Assembly: GCA_025751475.1 (NCBI GenBank) | Contig: JAOWLD010000001.1 | Span: 372,001-436,000, forward strand | Source: Rhodobacteraceae bacterium XHP0102 | GTDB taxonomy: Bacteria > Pseudomonadota > Alphaproteobacteria > Rhodobacterales > Rhodobacteraceae | Length of the DNA stretch: 64,000 nucleotides | Reading direction: 5' to 3' | Shown: positions 17,884 through 26,183 of the stretch, piece after piece | How the letters are laid out: every line of letters starts with the position of its first letter | Numbering within the stretch: position 1 is the first letter of the stretch | Notes under the pieces: model-generated | What the model was told of the DNA's origin: nothing | The model's input: the letters and a program-made list of their open reading frames with translations, nothing else | Database searches by the model: none | Translations under genes and position numbers: made by a program

Positions 17884-20190
17884 TCATCTGATGCGCTCTT
17901 GTGAAATCTGTGCGGCAAGTGTTTCGCAATCGGGCGCGCCGATCACATCGGTGATGGACAGTCCCAATCTGATGCGCACACCGCCCCATTCAGGATGGTA
18001 ACTCAGGCGGGGCTTTGCGGGCCATTCAGACAGGTCATAGCGCTGCGCCGCCTCCCACTGTTCGATCACACAGACCCCGCCATAAGCGATGCGAAAGGTA
18101 ACAGCGCCAGAGCCAGGATGAATCTGGTTTTCTCCCGTGCCGACCAGCACCTCGTCATCACCATGCCCCAAGACCACGCGGTTTCGCCCTGGCCCTGTGT
18201 CGATGAAGGAACTGCCATCGCCATCCATGATGAAATCATTGCCATGCCCGCCAAAGAGGCGGTTGTTGCCCCGCCGTCCATGGATAACATCATCCCCTGT
18301 GCCGCCGTAAAGCTGATCTTTGCCGGGGCCGCCGTATAGCGTGTCATTGCCTTCGCCCCCGTAGAAATAGTGGCGCGTGTTGGCCAAGGTGGCGACCGCG
18401 ATCAATTTGTCATCGCCCGCGCCCCCGTAAAAGGTTGCACCGCCATATTTTGGGCCAAACATCACATCATCGCCGTGCGACCCTGTGACATCCACAGTCA
18501 CCCGCTCCGAGGTTTCAAATTCAATCGGGCTTTCGGGATGGGCGACAATTTTCAGAACCTTGCCCGTTTTCCCATCGCTTTCTTTGCGGCTGACCACTGT
18601 GGCGATGCGGATTTTTTCGACATTGGCAGGGCAGTGCAGCACATAATCATCAGGCCCTGCCATATACCATAGCGTGTCAGTGCCGCCGTCTTTTTCCTCG
18701 ACAATCTTTTCGGCATCACGGCCGTAGGCCCAGTAATTATTGTCGGCTGACCCGCCCGCAAGCACCACTGACCCATCCACCGCCATCATTGCGTTCACGC
18801 CCCGTTCGGGGTTCTCAAACCCGCGCAGATCAAGCCCCAGATCAAGCGCACCCTTGACCAATTCAGCGCGCAGAAATTCAAGCGGCCCTGACGCGGCAAG
18901 GTTCGTGGTCTCCCCTGGGTCTTGGATCAGATCGTAAATATGCTCTTCCCCATTGGGATAACGGAAATAGCGATATTGCGTATAGCCTTCGATCGAGGGG
19001 CGCACAGACAGCGTGCCGAACACTGATGTGACGGGGGATTTGCTGCGGTCATACGTCCCAAAGGCGGGGTTGATGAGGGGCAAGAGGCTTTGCCCGCTTG
19101 TCCAATCGGGGCGCGGTGGCAGCCCTGCCAATTGCATAATCGTTTTGGGCACATTGTGTAGGCTCACGGGCAGGTCAACCACGCTTGGCGTGATGTGTTT
19201 ATGCCAAATCGCAAGTGGGATATGGGCAGCGCTGTCCCATTGGGACATCTTGTGAAAACTGTCGTGATTGCCAAGGTTGAACCCGTTATCGGACAGGAAA
19301 ATCACCGTGGTATTGTCACCCAAAGGCGAGGCCTCAAGGGCATTGAGAAACCGCCCAATCTCGTGATCCACATGGCTGATAGCGGCGAAATAGGCGCGCA
19401 CCACTTGCCGCCATGCCTCATCCCCCGATTTCTCAGGCGTCCAACGGCCATTGGCGATATAGGCCGCCTCATAGACCGCAAACCCCGGCTGTGGTCCATG
19501 GTAATCTTCAGCGGCGGCAATGCTGGGCCAACGGATCGCGCCCGCATCATATTGCGCATAAAACCGATCAGGGCAGTCGAGATTGTAATGCGGGTGCTTG
19601 AACCCCAATTGGATCAGGTGCCGCCGTGCAGGGTCAGCGCGTTTTAGAAAATCAATCGCATTCTGGGCCACTTGATGGTCATAGAAGCGATCATCTTGGC
19701 TGCCGTCATCATTGGGGTGATTGATCCCGCGAATACCTGGTCCACGGTCGAGATAATCTTTGATTTTGCTGCGCTTGCCCTCATCGGCGGCGCGAATATC
19801 CTCGTGAAACAGCATCCTTCGATAGGTTTCGGGCATAGGGCGGTAATTGGCATCCACCTTTCCCGTGGTGAAAGTGTAGAACCCCGCGCGGCGCAGATCA
19901 TAGGCCCAAGCCCGCTCTGGGGGCAGGATATCGCGCCAAAAGCGGTTCAGATCAACAAGGCCAGATTTGAATGGAGATAGCCCCGTTGCCAGTTCCGCGC
20001 GGCAGGGCGCACATAGCGGAACCGTGGCATAGGCGTTCGAAAATCGCACGCCACGCGCCATCATACGGTCGAGGTTTGGTGTTTGAATGCGGATCCCGAA
20101 CGTGTCGCGCCATGTGACCATGTCGATCATATCATCGACCCAGATGACGCAAATATTCCCGTCCGTGATGCGGTCAGGCGAGAGCGTCAT
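17884..20190 (-). CDS. Sulfatase fused to RTX calcium-binding repeats
   Basis: This 768-residue protein begins with a sulfatase domain. VIWVDDMIDM supplies the first metal-binding aspartates. TPNLDRMMARG is followed by PLCAPCRAELATGLSPFKSG, whose CxPxR core (Cys60 to Arg64) is the substrate for formylglycine conversion. NTTVIFLSDNGFNLGNHDSF gives the second metal site. From about residue 570 to 695 there are roughly ten nonapeptide repeats, five of them perfect GGxGxD (GGAGDD, GGEGND, GGPGKD, GGTGDD, GGHGND). There is no N-terminal signal peptide. I infer type I secretion through the RTX C-terminus. Its ATG overlaps the upstream TGA. Confidence 0.88.
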   Translation of the reverse strand: MTLSPDRITDGNICVIWVDDMIDMVTWRDTFGIRIQTPNLDRMMARGVRFSNAYATVPLCAPCRAELATGLSPFKSGLVDLNRFWRDILPPERAWAYDLRRAGFYTFTTGKVDANYRPMPETYRRMLFHEDIRAADEGKRSKIKDYLDRGPGIRGINHPNDDGSQDDRFYDHQVAQNAIDFLKRADPARRHLIQLGFKHPHYNLDCPDRFYAQYDAGAIRWPSIAAAEDYHGPQPGFAVYEAAYIANGRWTPEKSGDEAWRQVVRAYFAAISHVDHEIGRFLNALEASPLGDNTTVIFLSDNGFNLGNHDSFHKMSQWDSAAHIPLAIWHKHITPSVVDLPVSLHNVPKTIMQLAGLPPRPDWTSGQSLLPLINPAFGTYDRSKSPVTSVFGTLSVRPSIEGYTQYRYFRYPNGEEHIYDLIQDPGETTNLAASGPLEFLRAELVKGALDLGLDLRGFENPERGVNAMMAVDGSVVLAGGSADNNYWAYGRDAEKIVEEKDGGTDTLWYMAGPDDYVLHCPANVEKIRIATVVSRKESDGKTGKVLKIVAHPESPIEFETSERVTVDVTGSHGDDVMFGPKYGGATFYGGAGDDKLIAVATLANTRHYFYGGEGNDTLYGGPGKDQLYGGTGDDVIHGRRGNNRLFGGHGNDFIMDGDGSSFIDTGPGRNRVVLGHGDDEVLVGTGENQIHPGSGAVTFRIAYGGVCVIEQWEAAQRYDLSEWPAKPRLSYHPEWGGVRIRLGLSITDVIGAPDCETLAAQISQERIR

Positions 20191-20984
20191 AACGCGAGAT
20201 AACCCCAAAGATAATAGTGACGCAGTGCTTCCAAGCGCGCACGCGCTTGGGCATCTGGGTCCATCAGCAGGTCACAATCGGGCCAAAGCAGCACATCCAA
20301 TATGACCCCGCCGCCTAAGGTTTTGGGCAATCCGCGTCTGTTCGAGCGGCAAGCAATGAAGAAATCCGCAGGCCCGCGCAGGCCCGCGTCTTGGCCGCTT
20401 GCGCTCTGCACTCCGCGCTCCGTGTCGCAGATCAGGGCAACCTGACTGCCTTGGACCGAGGCCACGATCAGCCGCGGTTGATCCAACGGCGCAAGGGGGG
20501 CTTTTGTTGTCAACTCCAATGCCCCTTTGGTGTCCTTGAGCGTGACTTCTCCATCACTTTCTGAGAGGAAAATATAATCCCCCCGATCCCCTTTGCCTTG
20601 GGCTTGTGCGGTGTTCATACTCCAAAGTGTTCGCGTCTGCCCTGTGGGGTCTGGCAGATAAATCACCGCAGCGCTGAAACGGGTGGGGTTGGGGCAGGCC
20701 GCTTCTAGCACCATGCCGCAATTGATCTCAGGCTTGGCTGCAAGCCCCGCAATATCTCCGATATATGCGGCTTTGCCGTGGCCCTCATTCGGCAGGCTTG
20801 GCAAGGCGCGCCCGTCACCTGCGCGCGCATCCCATGCGAGGAGCTCATCTTCTGGCCCCACTTGCATCCCTGCGCCCTGACCTGACAGCCAAATTGCGCC
20901 AAGCGTGCCTATGTGGGACTGCAAGCTGTCCAAATCTGCGTTGCAAATCGCGCCGAGGGGTAAGGTTTCGTCCAGCTCAATCAT
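20187..20984 (-). CDS. Conserved hypothetical protein, possible LamG/concanavalin-A-like fold
   Basis: I do not recognise this 265-residue protein with certainty. The second half reads like a beta-sandwich: LWSMNTAQAQGKGDRGDYIF, PRLIVASVQGSQVALICDTE, and a final TLGGGVILDVLLWPDCDLL with an aromatic end (HYYLWGYL). That pattern resembles laminin-G/concanavalin-A-like modules. I chose the ATG that overlaps the stop of the upstream gene by 8 nt, giving MIELDETLPLG. A longer frame exists but lies inside that gene. The position between an esterase-like gene and the sulfatase gene suggests a carbohydrate-related role. Confidence 0.55.
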   Translation of the reverse strand: MIELDETLPLGAICNADLDSLQSHIGTLGAIWLSGQGAGMQVGPEDELLAWDARAGDGRALPSLPNEGHGKAAYIGDIAGLAAKPEINCGMVLEAACPNPTRFSAAVIYLPDPTGQTRTLWSMNTAQAQGKGDRGDYIFLSESDGEVTLKDTKGALELTTKAPLAPLDQPRLIVASVQGSQVALICDTERGVQSASGQDAGLRGPADFFIACRSNRRGLPKTLGGGVILDVLLWPDCDLLMDPDAQARARLEALRHYYLWGYLAL

Positions 20985-22467
20985 TCTGGCCCCCATCCGT
21001 GATCGGCAGAAGGGCAGGCAGGGCGTAGCGGGCCAAAACCCGCCCTGTGCGAGAGGCAAGCCGCCAACCATCGCGCAGCGCACCCGCATTATGAACACCG
21101 ACCGCGTAGCAAAGCCGAAGCTTCTCCCCCAGGGGATGTTTGTCACATTCGACCAAGATCAACTGGGGATCATCCTTGTCGATCCGTACGGATTTGATCT
21201 GGGCGCCATTTTCCGCACCCTGCAGCGAAAAACCCGCCATTGCCCCCGCGCCAAAAGGATCATCGCGGTCGATCTCCAATGCGCTGTCGGCACGCGCTGT
21301 AACGCGGATCAAATTGGGTTTTTTCATGCTGCGTTCGGCCAGATGCAAACGGGGGCAGAGCCATGTTGTGCCAGCGCTGATCGCGGCCGCACTCATCTCG
21401 GCCATCTCAACCTGCGCCTCTGGGGTGGGGCGATCATGGCTGTTGCGGGCGAACATATAACTGGGGGCGGATTGCACAAAGCGGTGCGCGCCATGGTTCC
21501 ACCCCAATTCCCATTGCCCTTCAATCGCGGGGCTATCGGCCAGCGCGGCGCTGCCCGTGTCAAAGCGCGCCAAGAAAAGGGGGTGATCCAAGCCTGCGGC
21601 GTGAAACCCATCTTCAATCGCAGACATCACCTGTAGCATCCCGTCCCGATATTCGGCTGGGCTGCCACCTATGGCCTCCATCGCGAAATCAAGGTGCACG
21701 GCTAAAATCTTGGCGGGTTTCCCCATTGTCTCGGCCGCTGCCTTTATGTTGCGCGCGGCTTGCAACAGATTGTCCAATGCGATGCCCTGTGCCAAAGCCT
21801 CAGCGCTGCTTGATGTATCTGTTTCCACCCGCGTTACGAATAAGCGCAGCGGCTCAAATTTTTCATACTGCCAATGCAGGAGCGTCTCGGCACAGAGGGC
21901 CTCATGTGTCATCTCGCGCAGCAGGCCAAGGTGATCGGTGGCCTTCGCGGCCTCAATTCCCGCATGGCCAACGGCGCCGATGTCATCCTCGGGGGCAAGA
22001 ATATGATGTGGGAATTCAGCGATGCGCGGCAGCGCGGTTGCAGCCCGCGCGCCACCGAGGCCCAAAATGCCGTAGACGGGTCCCGCTGCATCGGCCAAAA
22101 TCGCCCCGCCGCTCAGATGGCGGCGAAAGCGGCGATTGCCCTGCTGCCCTGCAAGCCGTGCGGTGAAGGTCAGCCAATCGCCCGTTTGTGCGACATCCCA
22201 CGCATCAACCCCCTCCAAAGCTGCGGCCAGATCAGGGGTATCTCGCGGCTTTCTCGATGGGCTGTCATCGGCCAGTGTCGCAGCGGCAAATCCCGTTTGC
22301 GGCAAACGCAGCGCAATATCGGCAATCACCTTATCCGACAGGCGCATCACCAATCCCGATGGATCGTAACGGATGACGGCACCGTTTTGCGCCATCACGA
22401 TCACCCCGTGACCAGCAGTCTCCATCAACGCTTTGCCGTGCCCGTGCCTCTTGGTAGATTTTGCCAT
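20977..22467 (-). CDS. Hypothetical protein, possible SGNH / sialate O-acetylesterase-like protein
   Basis: This 496-residue protein has no motif I can name with confidence. Three stretches recall acetylesterases of the SASA type: ILAVHLDFAMEAIGG with PAEYRDGMLQVMSAIE, SHDRPTPEAQVEMAEMSAAA resembling the DxxH end of SGNH enzymes, and the C-terminal GFSLQGAENGAQIKSVRIDK that looks like their terminal beta domain. The classical N-terminal GDS block is not visible. It is the first gene of a three-gene operon with the lectin-like and sulfatase genes. A basic N-terminus (MAKSTKRHGHGK) and lack of a signal peptide argue against Sec export. Confidence 0.5.
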   Translation of the reverse strand: MAKSTKRHGHGKALMETAGHGVIVMAQNGAVIRYDPSGLVMRLSDKVIADIALRLPQTGFAAATLADDSPSRKPRDTPDLAAALEGVDAWDVAQTGDWLTFTARLAGQQGNRRFRRHLSGGAILADAAGPVYGILGLGGARAATALPRIAEFPHHILAPEDDIGAVGHAGIEAAKATDHLGLLREMTHEALCAETLLHWQYEKFEPLRLFVTRVETDTSSSAEALAQGIALDNLLQAARNIKAAAETMGKPAKILAVHLDFAMEAIGGSPAEYRDGMLQVMSAIEDGFHAAGLDHPLFLARFDTGSAALADSPAIEGQWELGWNHGAHRFVQSAPSYMFARNSHDRPTPEAQVEMAEMSAAAISAGTTWLCPRLHLAERSMKKPNLIRVTARADSALEIDRDDPFGAGAMAGFSLQGAENGAQIKSVRIDKDDPQLILVECDKHPLGEKLRLCYAVGVHNAGALRDGWRLASRTGRVLARYALPALLPITDGGQND

Positions 22468-22600
22468 CCCGTGCTGGCCCCTCTCGTTGCCCGAGTTTCT
22501 CGGATCATTGTGCCGAAGGCTAGACCATCTGGGCCATGAAATCCAGTTGAAATAGGTCTATTTAATATGCAAGTTTGGGATAGAAAACATAAGAGGTGCC
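22468..22600. promoter_or_regulatory. Divergent promoter region between the esterase-like gene and the alpha/beta hydrolase gene
   Basis: This gap contains an AT-rich run (TATTTAATATG) on the plus strand about 35 nt before the hydrolase start and an AAGAGGTG ribosome-binding sequence. The opposite side must serve the three-gene sulfatase operon. No repeat or operator is evident. Confidence 0.35.
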
Positions 22601-23515
22601 ATGAGCCAAGCCCCGCTTCATCTGCCCGCGCCCTGCGAGATTTCAGCCGCTGACCCTATGCGAGCGTTCCGCGTTTTGGGGCAGACCGCTGCGCTTTGGT
22701 ATCAGCGCGGGGAGAAAACCCCACGGCACCTTGTGGTCAGTTTTGATAATCTTGCCTCTCTTGATCATCCCTATCCGCGTGCGCCATGGCTTTATCGGCA
22801 CCTTGGGGGCATAGGGTGCAGTTTTTTGGGCGTGCAAAGCCATGCCAAAGACTGGTTTCGCACAGAAGATCCTGCAGAAATGATTGCCATGCTGGCAGCG
22901 CAGGGGTTTTTCGCGGCTTTTGAACGTGTCGTTTTCGCGGGCGCCTCCATGGGCGGCTTTGGGGCGCTGAATTTTGCACCGCTTGTTGATGGGGCGGAGG
23001 TGGTGGCCTTCTCCCCTCAATCGACCATGCAGCGCGCCATTGCCCCATTCGAGACGCGCTTTCCATGGGCGGTGCGCAATTCCGATTGGTCGCGGCCTGA
23101 ATTTTTGGATGCCGCTGCCGCGATTCCGCATATTCCAAAGGTGACGCTGCTCTATGATCCGCATATCCGCGCGGATTTTCTGCACGCCAAACGCCTTTCT
23201 GGTCCGAATGTCACCCATGTGAAGTTGGCGCATTGCACGCACGAGGCTGTGCGTGTTGTGGTGCATTGTGAGGCGATTGGAATTTTGCTGGAGGATGTTC
23301 TGGCCACAGGGGCAATCAGCCCGCGCTTTTGGCAGGCCTATCGCGCGCGGCGGGGCATCCGTAAATGGGCGCGCGCTTTTGCTCAAAACCTTTCGGCGCG
23401 TGGCCATGCGCCCCGTCAGGGGCTCGCGGCTTTGACGGTTTTGGAGGCACGGGAAAAATACCTTTTTGCGTTTCAAGCCCGACAGAAACTTCTGCCATAT
23501 TTGAATGCGGACTAG
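22601..23515 (+). CDS. Alpha/beta hydrolase-fold protein
   Basis: This 304-residue predicted serine hydrolase has the nucleophile elbow in VVFAGASMGGFGALNFAPL. Candidate acid and His residues lie in LLYDPHIRADF and LAHCTHEAVR. AEVVAFSPQSTMQRAIAPFE after the elbow is a pattern I associate with uncharacterised hydrolases in Rhodobacterales glycan clusters. There is no signal peptide. A role as a deacylase or as a glycan-processing enzyme is only inferred from the surroundings. Its TAG stop lies in a CTAG shared with the stop of the convergent gene. Confidence 0.7.
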   Translation: MSQAPLHLPAPCEISAADPMRAFRVLGQTAALWYQRGEKTPRHLVVSFDNLASLDHPYPRAPWLYRHLGGIGCSFLGVQSHAKDWFRTEDPAEMIAMLAAQGFFAAFERVVFAGASMGGFGALNFAPLVDGAEVVAFSPQSTMQRAIAPFETRFPWAVRNSDWSRPEFLDAAAAIPHIPKVTLLYDPHIRADFLHAKRLSGPNVTHVKLAHCTHEAVRVVVHCEAIGILLEDVLATGAISPRFWQAYRARRGIRKWARAFAQNLSARGHAPRQGLAALTVLEAREKYLFAFQARQKLLPYLNAD

Positions 23516-25338
23516 CGCTGATACAGCAGCGAGCCAGAATGTGCGCGCGCCTCGTCTTCGACAAAGCCATGATGAAGCAATGCGGCCCCAAAGCCTTGTC
23601 GCAATAGATCCGCGCGCGCATCGCTTTCAAAGGGAAGGATCACGCGGGTGACGGGTGTCAAATCGGCCCCTTTCAATGCTTCGGCGTCAAGATCAGCATA
23701 GTGATTGATCCGCAGCGTGTCGGGGCGGAAATCGTGCAAATAGGCGGCAAGGCCCGTTGCCGCGCCCGCGCGGTCAGTATCGAACACCAAATCACCTGCA
23801 ACCAATTTGAACTTAGCACTGTTGGCAAGCGCATTTTTTTCGGCAACGCGCATCGCCATTTGCGCCAATTCTGGCCTCGTTTCTTGTGCCATAATAACCG
23901 TGTCGGACAAATCGCGTGCCAGTTTCAACGCGATAAATCCCACTCCCGCCCCCAATTCCAAAAGCCGCATCGCCCCTTCGGCATAGGATGTTGCGTTGCG
24001 GGCATGGCGGCGCTCAAATCGCCCTGTCAGGATCGCACTCAACGCTTCGGGTGCGAAAAGACGCGGATCTGCAGGCAAGAGAAGATCATGATTGGCAATC
24101 CAATCCACGGCCACATCGGCGGATAAGTCGATTTTGCTTTGCACATAGGGGTAACCATCGGCCGCCGCCCATCCTGCAACATTGTCATTGCGGCGTTCTT
24201 CCTTGGGCTGATCGGCCACGGATTTCTCCACGCGGCTCATAAGGGCCGCGATTTTGGCCGGGTCGCGCGCTTGCGGTGGCTTCGCCTCGACTTGTGTAAT
24301 GGGCACGGCGGATGCCGCAATCAAGCTGTCGCGCAGGGTGGTGTAGGCTTCGGTTTGCTTATATTCCGCCAAGCGCGCCTCAAGTCGCGCAAGCGCTGCC
24401 TCGTGTAAATCGCGCAAAATCGGGTCGGCCAGAAGCGCTGCCATAATATGGCGGCGCTCCTCGGCATGGCGCAAAATCGCGCGATCCTCTACCTCGTTGC
24501 GATCCTGAAGCGACCAGTAATCGGCGTTGTATTTATCCTTTTTATTGTTCACATTGCCGCGAAATTTGCGGATGGCATAGGCATCCACGGATTTCACCGC
24601 GTAATGGTTCATCTGCGCCCAATCATAGCCCAAAGTGCGGCGGATCGAGCGCCAGCCCCGAAATTTAAAATAATCCTCCATCGGCAGGCCAGAGCCGTTC
24701 AGCCATTTCACCGTGTCGGGAAAATCGGTTTCAAGCCATTTGTTCTTAATCGAGGGGCGATGAATGCCCAGTTTCCAATAGTCTGGATCAAACTTGAACA
24801 GGGTCTTCACCCCCCAACCTTTGTTCCAAAGGGGCGGAGCCGCGCGCAGATATTGCTCGGTCACAGGGGCGCGCGACCACTCCACCACGCCGCCTGATCC
24901 GAAAATCCGCCATGTGATGACAATCCCGTTTGCGCCACGTTCAACCGCATCGGTGATCATCCCATCCACAGTGCCAGTTGGGTGCGAGATTGCGAGGAAC
25001 TCATCCGCGTCAAAGACCAAGACCCAATCGGCGGATTGAACCAAGGGTTCGGCCTGTGCATGGTTCAGCGCGGAGGGCTGTGGTTTATGCCCCTCAGGGA
25101 TCACGTTTTCACGGTGATAGCACAGGCCCAACACCTCAAGGCGTTGCAGCATTTCCACCGTGCCATCGGAGCAGTCATTGGTATAGACCAGAATATCCGT
25201 GAATCCCACGGCCACATGATGCGCCACCCATTCCAAAAGATAGGGCGCCTCGTCCTTCATCATGGACACTGCCATCACACGCCCATGCGGCGATTTACGC
25301 TTGGCCAATTCTGTCAGTAGCTCTGCACCGCCCGTCAT
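23512..25338 (-). CDS. Glycosyltransferase - FkbM-like methyltransferase fusion
   Basis: This 608-residue protein starts with a PF13704-type transferase: VMAVSMMKDEAPYLLEWVAH, the DADE motif in VLVFDADEFLAI (110-113), KGWGVKTLFKFD, and GNVNNKKDKYN shared with the transferase at the left end of the island. From residue ~459 the C-terminus carries LLELGAGVGFIALKLARDLS, matching motif I of the stand-alone FkbM protein. Where that protein has LLMDIEGAEF this one has LRINHYADLD, so catalysis is uncertain. I chose the ATG giving MTGGAELL. The longer frame adds 55 residues that look non-coding and overlaps the next gene. Confidence 0.78.
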   Translation of the reverse strand: MTGGAELLTELAKRKSPHGRVMAVSMMKDEAPYLLEWVAHHVAVGFTDILVYTNDCSDGTVEMLQRLEVLGLCYHRENVIPEGHKPQPSALNHAQAEPLVQSADWVLVFDADEFLAISHPTGTVDGMITDAVERGANGIVITWRIFGSGGVVEWSRAPVTEQYLRAAPPLWNKGWGVKTLFKFDPDYWKLGIHRPSIKNKWLETDFPDTVKWLNGSGLPMEDYFKFRGWRSIRRTLGYDWAQMNHYAVKSVDAYAIRKFRGNVNNKKDKYNADYWSLQDRNEVEDRAILRHAEERRHIMAALLADPILRDLHEAALARLEARLAEYKQTEAYTTLRDSLIAASAVPITQVEAKPPQARDPAKIAALMSRVEKSVADQPKEERRNDNVAGWAAADGYPYVQSKIDLSADVAVDWIANHDLLLPADPRLFAPEALSAILTGRFERRHARNATSYAEGAMRLLELGAGVGFIALKLARDLSDTVIMAQETRPELAQMAMRVAEKNALANSAKFKLVAGDLVFDTDRAGAATGLAAYLHDFRPDTLRINHYADLDAEALKGADLTPVTRVILPFESDARADLLRQGFGAALLHHGFVEDEARAHSGSLLYQR

Positions 25339-25436
25339 ATATGCCCGATAAATTACTTTGTTATTTGTGCCTAATATTGTGACACAGGCCGTGACAAAAG
25401 CGCAAGCTGCATGGCGAAGGATGGCTTGGGGTGGGC

Positions 25437-26183
25437 CTAACGCCCCCCCGCTACATCGACAATTGTGCCTGTGACATAGCTTGCCGCATCCGAGATCAGC
25501 CACGCCACCACTTCGGCCACTTCGGCAGCGGCGCCGATCCGCCGCAATGGCACCTCATTTTTCTTTGTGACCAAGCGATCCCCCACGCCCGCGGCGGCAT
25601 GAATTTCTGTGTCAATCAGGCCAGGTGCGACCGCGTTCACCCTGATCCCTACAGGCCCCAATTCGCGGGCAAGCCCTAAGGTCATTGTGTCAATCGCGCC
25701 TTTGGAGGCGGCGTAATGCACCCATTCGCCTGCACCGCCAAGTTTTGCTGCGCGGCTGGACATCAAAACGACAGATCCGCCTTGGGGCATCGTGGCGGTG
25801 GCGGCTTTGGTGATCGCAAAGACACCCAGAAGATTGGTATCAATAACACGCTTTAAATCGGCCATGTCCAAGTCGCGCAACGGCAGGGCAGGGCCAGTTA
25901 TGCCCGCATTCGCGAATAGGGCAATGGGTGCACCAAAGCGCGCCATGCATTCGGTGACCACCGCCTCCGCCGCTGCGGGGTCAGCGGCATCGGATTGCAA
26001 GGCCACGACTTGCGCACCCTGTGTCTCAAGTTCGGCACAAAGGGCTTCTGCCACAGCGGCATTGCTGTGATAGGTAAATAGAACCTGATACCCTGAAAGG
26101 GCCAATCGGCGCACGGTTGCGGCCCCAATCCCCCGTGAACCGCCCGTGATGATAACGGGGCCTTTGCGATCAGAAAGCGACAT
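25437..26183 (-). CDS. SDR family NAD(P)-dependent oxidoreductase
   Basis: This 248-residue short-chain dehydrogenase has the cofactor motif VIITGGSRGIGAATVRRLAL, ALFANAGITG, the catalytic Ser in VVLMSSRAAK and the YAASKGAID (YxxxK) site. It ends with the C-terminal SYVTGTIVDVAGGR typical of classical SDRs. It overlaps the upstream BKACE gene by 14 nt and is the last gene of a likely gntR-carrier-SDR-BKACE-SDR operon. It probably oxidises or reduces an intermediate of that pathway; the substrate is unknown. Confidence 0.9.
   Translation of the reverse strand: MSLSDRKGPVIITGGSRGIGAATVRRLALSGYQVLFTYHSNAAVAEALCAELETQGAQVVALQSDAADPAAAEAVVTECMARFGAPIALFANAGITGPALPLRDLDMADLKRVIDTNLLGVFAITKAATATMPQGGSVVLMSSRAAKLGGAGEWVHYAASKGAIDTMTLGLARELGPVGIRVNAVAPGLIDTEIHAAAGVGDRLVTKKNEVPLRRIGAAAEVAEVVAWLISDAASYVTGTIVDVAGGR

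Noticed and set aside
17884-20190. The sulfatase gene as a phosphonate monoester hydrolase or phosphodiesterase
   Set aside because: The CxPxR motif and following LATG are intact, which favours a sulfatase; the alternative cannot be excluded but has no support here.
7915-25338. The glycan island as a recent mobile element
   Set aside because: I saw no integrase, transposase, tRNA or flanking direct repeats, so there is no direct evidence of recent transfer.
25339-25503. N-terminal extension of the transferase-methyltransferase fusion
   Set aside because: The extra 55 residues are Cys/Ala-rich without similarity to the paralogue's start, and the segment overlaps the next gene.
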